NCBI RefSeq assembly: GCF_000337915.1
Contig: NZ_AOJE01000043.1
Location: forward strand, 799 to 64,798
Direction of reading: 5' to 3'
DNA: 64,000 nucleotides
Origin: Halorubrum saccharovorum DSM 1137
GTDB lineage: Archaea > Halobacteriota > Halobacteria > Halobacteriales > Haloferacaceae
This document shows positions 26,032 through 33,372 of this stretch, piece after piece. The first letter of the stretch is position 1; every line of letters starts with the position of its first letter. The notes beneath the pieces are model-generated. The model was not told the DNA's origin. It saw only the letters and a list, made by a program, of their open reading frames with translations, and made no database searches. The translations under genes and the position numbers were made by a program.

Positions 26032-27048
26032 ATGGTTCGACTATCGCTGATCTTACCCCCGGAGCCGGACGACCGGTGGCATCTCGCCCGGCAGATGGGT
26101 GTGACGAGCGCGGTCGTTCACCCGCTGGAGATCGGGGACGACAAGACGAACTGGACGTACGACGAACTCAAGGGGATGTCCAACTGGTTCGAGGAGGTCG
26201 GCATCGACCTCTCGGTCATCGAGGGATCCGTGCCGCTCACGGACCGCGTCCGCTTGGGCTTGGACGGTCGCGACGAGGACATCGCGGAGTTCAAGCAGTT
26301 CCTCCGCGACTGCGGCGCGGTCGGGATCCCGGTGGTGTGTTACGACTGGATGGCCGGTGTCAGGTGGGCTCGGACCGAGGCCCACGTCGAGACGCGAGGC
26401 GGGGCGTACACGACCGGGTACACGGACGAACGGATGTCCGGGGGCCCGGAGATCGACCACGCCGACGTGACGCGCGACCAGCTTTGGGACGCGCTCGAAC
26501 ACTTCCTGACCGAGGTGGTCCCCGTCGCCGAGGAGGCCGGCGTAAAGCTGGGGCTCCATCCGGCGGACCCGCCGATCGACTCGGTCCGCGGGATCCCGCG
26601 GCTCGCCAACAGCGTCGAGTCCTACGACCGGATCCTCGACATCGTCGACAGCGACCACAACGGCGTGACGTTCTGTCAGGGGAACTTCGCCGCCATGGGC
26701 GTCGACGTCCCCGAGGCCATCCGGCACTTCGGCGACCGGATCAACTTCGCGCACTTCCGCGACGTGGAGGGCGAGGCCGACGACTTCGTCGAGACGTGGC
26801 ACGACGACGGCCCGACCGACATGCTCGCGGCGATGCAGGCGTTCGAGGACGTGGGGTTCGACGGGCCGATGCGCCCGGACCACGTCCCCACGATGGCGGG
26901 CGAAGACAACTCTAACCCCGGATACCACACGAAGGGGCGGCTCTTCGCCGTCGGGTACATGCGCGGGCTCTTGGAGCAGACGACGGCGAACCGTGGCGGG
27001 AGCGAGGGCCGCGAGCCGGCGGTCAATCCCGAGACGAGCGCGGATTGA
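26032..27048 (+). CDS. Mannonate dehydratase family protein (UxuA-like), copy 2
   Basis: A 338-residue UxuA-family TIM barrel. Metal-site motifs are LHPADPP, VTFCQGNFAAMG with the conserved cysteine, FAHFRDVEG and RPDHVP. It differs from copy 1 at 19796 in length and in most loops, and lacks the extended N-terminus. The likely fructuronate reductase (27155) and glucuronate isomerase genes lie directly downstream, so this copy is the better candidate for the true D-mannonate dehydratase of the isomerase route. Confidence 0.86.
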   Translation: MVRLSLILPPEPDDRWHLARQMGVTSAVVHPLEIGDDKTNWTYDELKGMSNWFEEVGIDLSVIEGSVPLTDRVRLGLDGRDEDIAEFKQFLRDCGAVGIPVVCYDWMAGVRWARTEAHVETRGGAYTTGYTDERMSGGPEIDHADVTRDQLWDALEHFLTEVVPVAEEAGVKLGLHPADPPIDSVRGIPRLANSVESYDRILDIVDSDHNGVTFCQGNFAAMGVDVPEAIRHFGDRINFAHFRDVEGEADDFVETWHDDGPTDMLAAMQAFEDVGFDGPMRPDHVPTMAGEDNSNPGYHTKGRLFAVGYMRGLLEQTTANRGGSEGREPAVNPETSAD

Positions 27049-27154
27049 TCGCGAGTACCGTCCGACCGCTTTCCGCTCCGAGCCGGTCCGAGAACCGACG
27101 AAACGGACGAAAAATACATCACGACGTGTCCACGAGGTAGAGACGAGTCAGACA

Positions 27155-27979
27155 ATGAGCGTTCCCAACGACTTCGATATCGACGACAAGGTGTGCGTCG
27201 TCACCGGCGGCTCCGGCGTGCTCGGCTCCGAGATGGCGCGCGCGCTCGGGGAGAACGGCGCGACCGTCGTGATCCTCGCACGCGGCGAAGAGAAGCTGCG
27301 CGAGACAGGAGAAGAGCTCGCGGCGGCGGGGATCGAGCACCTCACGGTGTCGGCGTCGGTCCTCGACCGCGCCGAACTCGAGGCGGCCGCCGAGACGGTG
27401 ATCGACGAGTACGGTCGGATCGACGTGTTGATCAACGCCGCGGGCGGCAACAGCGCCGACGCGACCACCGGCCCCGACACCTCGTTCTTCGACCTCCCGG
27501 TGGAGGGGTTCCAGCAGGTGCTGAACGTCAACTTCACCGGCACCGTGCTCGCCTCGCAGGTCTTCGGCGAGTACATGATCGAGAAGGGGACGGGCTGTAT
27601 CCTGAACGTCTCCTCGATGAACGCCTACACGCCGTTGACGAAGATCCCGGCGTACTCCGGCGCGAAGGCCGCGGTGTCGAACTTCACCGAGTGGCTCGCG
27701 GTCCACATGGCACACAACTACTCGACGGACATCCGCGTGAACGCCATCGCGCCCGGGTTCTTCCTCACCGAACAGAACCGCTACCTGCTCATCGACGAGG
27801 AGACGGGCGAGTACACGACCCGCGGACAGACGATCATCGACCACACGCCGCAAGGCCGATTCGGACGGCCGGAGGACCTCTCCACGACCGTCCTGTGGCT
27901 CGTCTCGCCGGGCGCGGAGTTCGTCCACGGCGCGTCGATCCCCATCGATGGCGGATTCTCCGCGTTCAGCGGTGTCTGA
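27155..27979 (+). CDS. SDR-family oxidoreductase, likely D-mannonate oxidoreductase (fructuronate reductase)
   Basis: A 274-residue classical short-chain dehydrogenase with VTGGSGVLGSEMA as cofactor loop, NAAGGN, and a YSGAK catalytic motif. Long insertions around ATTGPDTSFFDLPVEG are typical of SDRs labelled D-mannonate oxidoreductase, which reduce fructuronate to mannonate. The ATG at 27155 begins the conserved region. It is 106 bp after the second mannonate dehydratase gene on the same strand, and convergent with the isomerase gene. A sugar-acid dehydrogenase with a different substrate is possible. Confidence 0.84.
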   Translation: MSVPNDFDIDDKVCVVTGGSGVLGSEMARALGENGATVVILARGEEKLRETGEELAAAGIEHLTVSASVLDRAELEAAAETVIDEYGRIDVLINAAGGNSADATTGPDTSFFDLPVEGFQQVLNVNFTGTVLASQVFGEYMIEKGTGCILNVSSMNAYTPLTKIPAYSGAKAAVSNFTEWLAVHMAHNYSTDIRVNAIAPGFFLTEQNRYLLIDEETGEYTTRGQTIIDHTPQGRFGRPEDLSTTVLWLVSPGAEFVHGASIPIDGGFSAFSGV

Positions 27980-28028
27980 GCACTTCCCGAGTCTCTCGTA
28001 AAACAAACGACAAACGGCCGTCCGCGAC

Positions 28029-29393
28029 CTAGAAATCCCACAGCTCCGCCGGACGCTCGTACGCCACCTGTCGCACGCGGTCCTCGGCGACCGTCATCGG
28101 CATCTGACCGCGCTCGACCATCTCTCCGACCACGTTCGCCAGCGATCGGCGGAACATCTCGAAGCGGGAGCCGAACGACAGGAGTTTTCGCGAGTCGCTC
28201 ACCATGCCGCCGTAGTTCGCGAGGAGGTCGACGGTCCCCACGTACTCCAGCTGCGAGCGGATCCCGTGCGGGCTGTCGTTGAACCACCACGCCGCGCCCA
28301 CGCTGACGTTGGGAAACGCGCGGGCGACGGTCGCGACGGTCGGGTAGTGAGTCGGGTCGACGACGTAGAGGACGATCTCCAGCTCCTCGTCGAAGCGGTT
28401 GAGGAAGTACCGCAGACCGTCCGCGAGGTCGAGGTCGCCCGTGGAGATGTCACCGCCGGCGTCGGCTCCGAGCTCGTCGTACAGCGAGTCGCGGTAGTCG
28501 CGGACCGGGCCGATGTGGAGCTGCGTCACCCAGTCGGTCTCGCGGTTCATCTCGCCGATCCGCTCGAGGACGAACGCCTCGAAATCGGCGACGTCGCCGT
28601 CGGTCAGCGCTTCGCCGGCAGCGGCGCGCTCGTACACGTCGGCGGCCCGTCGCCGGTCGACCGACCTCGAACGGATCTCGCTCAGTCCGTGGTCGCTCGC
28701 CCCGCAGCCGTTGGCCTCGAAGTACTCGTGACTCGTTCGGAGGGCGGCGAGAAATCCGTCGAAATCGGACACGTCCGTGTCGGTGGCGTCGCCGAGCGTC
28801 GCGACGTACTCACGCCAACCCGCATCACCGATACCCATCGCGGCGTCCGGCCGCCACGTCGGACGCACGGTGACGTCGTCGAGCTCGTCGGCGAGGGTCC
28901 GGTGGTGCTCCAGATCGGAGGTCGGATCGTCCGTGCTGGAGACGACTTCGACGTTCATCTCTCGGAGGAGGCGTCGCTGGCGCATCGCCGGTTCGTCGAG
29001 CGCCGCCTTCGTCTCCTCCCAGATCTCGTCGGCGGTGGCCGCAGAGATCGGCTTCTCGATCCCGAAGCGGCGCTTCAGATCGAGGTGGACCCACTCGTAG
29101 GTGGGGTTGCCGGCGAACTCCGGGAACACCGACGCGAGCGCGTTCCACTTCTCGCGATTGGTCGCGTCGCCCGTGATCTTCCGTTCCGACACACCCCGCT
29201 TCCGCATTAGCTCCCAGACGTAGTGATCGGTCTCTCCCTCCACCTCCCAGATGTCGTTCCAGCCCTCGTCTCGCGCCAATGCCGCCACGTCGACGTGGCT
29301 GTGTGGATCGAGGATGGGCAAGTCGCTGATCTCGTCGTACAGCCGACGGGCTGACGCCGATTCGAGCAGGTAATCCTCGTCGAGGAACCCCAT
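28029..29393 (-). CDS. uxaC: Glucuronate isomerase
   Basis: A 454-residue member of the UxaC family, which converts D-glucuronate to D-fructuronate (and galacturonate to tagaturonate). Characteristic strings are LPILDPHSHVDVAAL (metal-binding HxH), VVSSTDDPTSDLEHHRTL, RPDAAMGI, GAAWWFNDSPHGI and GGMVSDSRKLLSFGSRFEMFRR near the C-terminus. Length fits the family. A TATA-like TTTAATAG lies 20-30 bp ahead on the minus strand, suggesting a short or absent leader. Confidence 0.93.
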   Translation of the reverse strand: MGFLDEDYLLESASARRLYDEISDLPILDPHSHVDVAALARDEGWNDIWEVEGETDHYVWELMRKRGVSERKITGDATNREKWNALASVFPEFAGNPTYEWVHLDLKRRFGIEKPISAATADEIWEETKAALDEPAMRQRRLLREMNVEVVSSTDDPTSDLEHHRTLADELDDVTVRPTWRPDAAMGIGDAGWREYVATLGDATDTDVSDFDGFLAALRTSHEYFEANGCGASDHGLSEIRSRSVDRRRAADVYERAAAGEALTDGDVADFEAFVLERIGEMNRETDWVTQLHIGPVRDYRDSLYDELGADAGGDISTGDLDLADGLRYFLNRFDEELEIVLYVVDPTHYPTVATVARAFPNVSVGAAWWFNDSPHGIRSQLEYVGTVDLLANYGGMVSDSRKLLSFGSRFEMFRRSLANVVGEMVERGQMPMTVAEDRVRQVAYERPAELWDF

Positions 29394-29480
29394 ACTCGCT
29401 GGTCCGTCCGTGAGCCTATTAAACCCGTTGTGGTCGTCGACCTCCTCGCGGCGGTAAATTACGGAGAATCGAGGAGAAAG
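29394..29480. other. Promoter side of uxaC
   Basis: Short intergenic piece holding the uxaC promoter (TATA-like TTTAATAG on the minus strand). It leads into the orphan hairpin at 29481. Confidence 0.4.
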
Positions 29481-29509
29481 CCTCGCGCTTCAGCGCGGGG
29501 AGGATGTCA
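29481..29509 (+). ncRNA. Orphan tnpB-type right-end hairpin
   Basis: CCTCGCGC (29481-29488), loop TTCA, and GCGCGGGG (29493-29500) form an 8-bp stem, followed by AGGATGTCA. This hairpin-plus-AGGATGTCA layout is familiar from the right ends of haloarchaeal tnpB-only elements. No tnpB gene is present beside it, so it is a solo end or a domesticated guide-RNA end. Confidence 0.55.
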
Positions 29510-29605
29510 ATCGTTGACCATCTCCTGTGCCAGTTGTTTTAGAACTCTTATAAATTTGCTATAGTATACGTCGATCTAAATTATATCCTCCGCGCAGATT
29601 TACAG

Positions 29606-29645
29606 AAAAGTGTCCGTAGTGAAAAGTGACCGTAGTTTGGACACT
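29606..29645 (+). repeat. Paired 15-bp direct repeat inside an inverted repeat
   Basis: AAAAGTGTCCGTAGT (29606-29620) and AAAAGTGACCGTAGT (29622-29636) differ at one base and are 16 bp apart. AGTGTCC (29609-29615) and GGACACT (29639-29645) also form an inverted repeat. The setting is intergenic and AT-rich. It may be a regulator site or transposon-end residue. Confidence 0.5.
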
Positions 29646-30088
29646 CTCGCTGCCTAGAGTGACAGATCATTCTCTTTGCAGGAGGGGCGTACACTGCCAA
29701 TATCGGTGACGATCTCGTTCACACCGAGCCCGTTAACAACGTGACCCTCTCTTCCAGCGAGCCGTCTACCGATCTTATGAACCGGTTCTGGATGCAAAAC
29801 CAGGGCGCCGATCTCCGAAATAGTCTAATTCCTGTATTGTATATTAAACCGATATATCGAGTGACCGGGGTTGTACGTCGGCCTTCATCGTTCGTCTTCG
29901 TGCCCTCTGGCGTTGGAGTATCTGATTTGGTCTATCACTGCCACTGACGTTGACAGAGCGACCCGGAATAACACCCCCGGTTGATTATTAAACAGTAGAG
30001 GTTTTGTTTGTCCATTGAGTATCTGCCGGTATCGTCGTCTCACTGCACATCGAACCGAACTCCGTGATTGGCACCCACCGCTACGCAC
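29646..30088. other. Intergenic region with a protein-like trace
   Basis: On the plus strand after a TGA near 29662 there is an open stretch reading IILFAGGAYTANIGDD and VHTEPVNNVTLSSSEP. It looks like part of a former gene but has no start and no recognised family. The remainder, up to 30088, is AT-rich and probably holds the promoter of the Bat-type gene. Confidence 0.3.
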
Positions 30089-32962
30089 ATGGATTCCACG
30101 ACGAGTAGCGTTCTCGACACGGCCGCCATCGTCGTCGTCGGCGACACGCCGTGGATAACGTCGTACGCCGGTGCGCTCCGGGAGACGTTCGATACAACGG
30201 TCCACACCGTCTCGACGGTATCGGCAGCCCGAGAGAGGCTTCGACAGACGACCGTTGACTGCGTCGTTACGGACTACGATCTCGAAGAGTCCACCGGCAT
30301 CGATCTCGTCCGCCGCATCCGTGATACGTCGGCCACCCTGCCGGTGATATTGGGCACGACAGACGGCAGCGAACGACTCGCCAGCGAGGCCATCGAAGCC
30401 GGTGTCACCGATTATCTCGCTGTCACTGACCCGTCGGACGACACCCTCACCGATGCCTTACGGCGAACTGAGCGAGCCCTCCGGAGGTCTCAGCGCTCAG
30501 CCACACAGCGCGAGCGTGCGCGACAGTTCGACGCCATCTTCCACGAGACCAGATCGGCCACGTGGGTACTGGCTCCCGATGGGACGCTTACGCGTGTCAA
30601 CCAAGCCGCCCGTGACATGGTGGACACGGACGCTGATACCGTCGTCGGTGACCTGTTCTGGACGCTTCCCTGGTGGCCAGACGACGGCCAGACGAGAGCG
30701 GATATTCGTCGGCTTGTAGAGGCGGCCGGGGCCGGCGAGTTCGGGCACGCCGTCGTCATTCAGGACGCCGCAACGAACTCCAGCGTTCTGGATCTCTCCG
30801 TGCAGCCGGTCACCAACGAACGCGGAGACCTCGTCTCGATCATTGTCGACAGTGTCGATATCACCGATCGCGTCGATCTGGAGCGGGAACTCCGGCGCTC
30901 CGAGAAGCTCCACCGCGTCACGCTCAACAATATGACCGATACCGTCCTCATCACGGACGAGGACGGAGAATACACGTACGTCTGCCCGAACGCCCACTTC
31001 ATTTTCGGGTACACGGCCGACGAGATCCGGGAGCTCGGAACGATCGACGCCCTGCTCGGCGATGACCTCTTCGACCGCGAGAGGCTCGCCGACGAGGGAG
31101 TCTTAAAGAATATCGAGACGACGGCCACGGACAAGGCCGGCCGCGAACACACGCTGTTGGTGAACGTTCGCGAAGTCGCTATTCAGGACGGGACGCTGCT
31201 GTACAGCTGTCGAGACGTGACGAAGCGAAAGCAGCGCGAACAGTCGCTGGCCTCTCTGCAGGAGACCGCCCGAGACTTCCTCTACGCGGAAACCCACCAG
31301 GAGATCGCCCAGCACGTCGTCGACGACACCTCGGACGTTCTGGGTCTCGAGGCCAGTGCCGTCTACCTCTTCGACGCCGACGAGAATCATCTCCAGTCGG
31401 CCGTCCACTCGCAGGCGATGCGGAACGCCCACGGTCCACTGCCTGCCGTTCACGCGGACGGGAACGACCTCGTCAGCCACAGTTTCGTCGAAAACGAAGC
31501 GCGCTTTTTCGCGGACGTCCACGACGCTGACCGTCTTGCGAACTTCGCGACTGACCTTCGAAGTGCGGCATACATCCCGCTCGGCAATCACGGTGTGTTC
31601 GTCGTCGGCTCGACAGAGGTCGGCGTGTTTGACGACGTCACGCGGGAGCTTGCCGACCTTCTCGCGGCAACCGCAGAGGCGGCGCTCGACCGCGTTGACC
31701 GCGAGTCGCGGCTTCGCGAACAGGACCGTGAACTTCAGCGACAGAACGACCGGCTTACCGCGCTCAATCAGATCAACGAGACCATCCGTGAGATCGATCA
31801 GGCGCTCGTACAGTCCGAGACCCGCGAGGAGATCGATCACACCGTCTGTGACCGCCTCACGGCCGACGGCCGCTTCCAATTCGCTTGGATCGGCACGCTC
31901 GATGAGCCGAGCGAGACAGTGACACCGCAGGCGTGGGCCGGCACTGATCGGGGCTATCTCGATACGCAGTCGTTCCCCGTGGCCGCTGCGGACGTTGAGC
32001 CCGCCGGTCGGACCGCGGCATCTGGAGCGATGACGCTCGTCTCGAACGTTGCGGCCGATCTCCGCGCAGCCTCGTGGCGCAAGGACGCAATTTCACGCGA
32101 TCTGCTTTCCGTGTTGAGCATCCCGCTGGTGTACAACGACATCTCGTACGGCGTCCTGACGGTGTACGCGACCACGCCGGATGCCTTCGGTGAGACCATC
32201 CAGTCTGTGTTCGCGGAACTGGGAGAGACGATCGCCGCCGCCATCAGCGCGAGTGAGCGCAAGCGAGCACTGCTCACCACCTCGATGACCCGGGTCGAAT
32301 ACACGGCTACCAATCCGTCATTCGTGCTGACGCAATTAGCGAAGGCCGCCGACTGTACGCTCACTTACGAAGGCGGCGTCCAACAGACCGTCAGCGGCAA
32401 CTACGTCTTCGTCACTGTCGGGGATGTACCACTTGACGACGTCGTCGACGCGGCGGCTGGCCTCCGGATCGTTGAGGATGTACAGCGGATCCGTGGCGGT
32501 GACTCCGGAGGCGTGGTACGGCTCCGATTATCTGAACCGTTCCTCGCGACGGAACTTGCTGACCACGGTGCCGTCCTTCAAACTGCAACCGCCGCAGAAT
32601 CGAACACCGAATTGGTCATCGATGTCGCTCAGGGCGTCGAAGTCAGGCACGTCACCCAATTCGTTAGCGAGCGGTTCAGCGATGTCAAGCTCACGTCAAA
32701 GCAAACGCGGGAACAGGCGTCCGAACACGGGCTTTACGCGTCAGTGCTTGACCAGCTGACCGTCAGACAGCTGGAGGTTCTGGAGACGGCGTACTACAGC
32801 GGGTTCTTCGAGTCCCCGCGAGAGGCGACGGGAGAGGATGTGGCCGACTCGCTGGACATCTCTCCGCAGGCCTTCTATCAGCATATTCGAACTGCACAGC
32901 GGAAGCTGTTCACGGCCCTAATCGACGATCATTCGCCCGTCGTCACTCGGTCTCTCAACTGA
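30089..32962 (+). CDS. Bat-type multi-domain regulator (receiver-like, PAS, GAF, HTH_10)
   Basis: A 957-residue regulator of the bacterio-opsin-activator class. The order is a receiver-like domain (VVTDYDLEESTGIDLV ... GVTDYLAV, about residues 10-130), two PAS domains (about 150-400), a GAF domain (about 405-545), a second GAF (about 575-735), the Bat-specific region, and a C-terminal HTH_10 helix-turn-helix (LTVRQLEVLETAYYSGFFE ... DSLDISPQAFYQHI). No histidine kinase core is present, so it should act as a one-component or phospho-acceptor transcription factor. The TTG at 30068 is rejected in favour of the ATG at 30089. Its targets are unknown; the LOV kinase gene next door is a possible partner. 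Confidence 0.88.
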   Translation: MDSTTSSVLDTAAIVVVGDTPWITSYAGALRETFDTTVHTVSTVSAARERLRQTTVDCVVTDYDLEESTGIDLVRRIRDTSATLPVILGTTDGSERLASEAIEAGVTDYLAVTDPSDDTLTDALRRTERALRRSQRSATQRERARQFDAIFHETRSATWVLAPDGTLTRVNQAARDMVDTDADTVVGDLFWTLPWWPDDGQTRADIRRLVEAAGAGEFGHAVVIQDAATNSSVLDLSVQPVTNERGDLVSIIVDSVDITDRVDLERELRRSEKLHRVTLNNMTDTVLITDEDGEYTYVCPNAHFIFGYTADEIRELGTIDALLGDDLFDRERLADEGVLKNIETTATDKAGREHTLLVNVREVAIQDGTLLYSCRDVTKRKQREQSLASLQETARDFLYAETHQEIAQHVVDDTSDVLGLEASAVYLFDADENHLQSAVHSQAMRNAHGPLPAVHADGNDLVSHSFVENEARFFADVHDADRLANFATDLRSAAYIPLGNHGVFVVGSTEVGVFDDVTRELADLLAATAEAALDRVDRESRLREQDRELQRQNDRLTALNQINETIREIDQALVQSETREEIDHTVCDRLTADGRFQFAWIGTLDEPSETVTPQAWAGTDRGYLDTQSFPVAAADVEPAGRTAASGAMTLVSNVAADLRAASWRKDAISRDLLSVLSIPLVYNDISYGVLTVYATTPDAFGETIQSVFAELGETIAAAISASERKRALLTTSMTRVEYTATNPSFVLTQLAKAADCTLTYEGGVQQTVSGNYVFVTVGDVPLDDVVDAAAGLRIVEDVQRIRGGDSGGVVRLRLSEPFLATELADHGAVLQTATAAESNTELVIDVAQGVEVRHVTQFVSERFSDVKLTSKQTREQASEHGLYASVLDQLTVRQLEVLETAYYSGFFESPREATGEDVADSLDISPQAFYQHIRTAQRKLFTALIDDHSPVVTRSLN

Positions 32963-33149
32963 ACGTAACGGCCGGTTCGTACGTCTTACCACCGGCGGAT
33001 GATTGTCCGGCTCTCCGTTATCCGTGGATTGAATGATAAACCCTACTGCACACTACTTGCGTTCATACTCAACTACTACATACTCCCTCATACGGCCACT
33101 TCGTTTTGGTAGAGTGCCCTGCGAGAGACCGCCGGGACTCTCAACCACC
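32963..33149. other. Intergenic region
   Basis: About 190 bp with AT-rich text at 33030-33095 that probably serves as promoter for the small zinc-ribbon gene. No other feature is seen. Confidence 0.4.
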
Positions 33150-33293
33150 ATGAGAGACGCCTCCCAAAATTCGGCCGCGGAATCGGCCTACGAGTGCTTC
33201 GAGTGCGGAAACGTCCTGCTTTCGGAAACCAGCCCCGGTAAGTGTCCCGACTGTGGCGGTGAGATGCGGAACCGACACATGCCGATCGAATAA
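33150..33293 (+). CDS. Small rubrerythrin-like zinc-ribbon protein
   Basis: A 47-residue protein with two CxxC pairs (YECFECGN and GKCPDCGG) forming a zinc-ribbon or rubredoxin-like knuckle. Similar tiny proteins are common in haloarchaea and are annotated as rubrerythrin-like domain proteins. The ATG at 33150 begins the conserved part; a longer in-frame extension upstream lacks conservation features. It is convergent with the LOV kinase gene. Metal binding is inferred from the cysteines only. Confidence 0.7.
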   Translation: MRDASQNSAAESAYECFECGNVLLSETSPGKCPDCGGEMRNRHMPIE

Positions 33294-33372
33294 CGATGAC
33301 CTCCACAACAATTCGCGACGAGGAGCCGAGGGAACTGGAGTCTGCACTGAATCGGAGTGCTCGATTGTGCCG

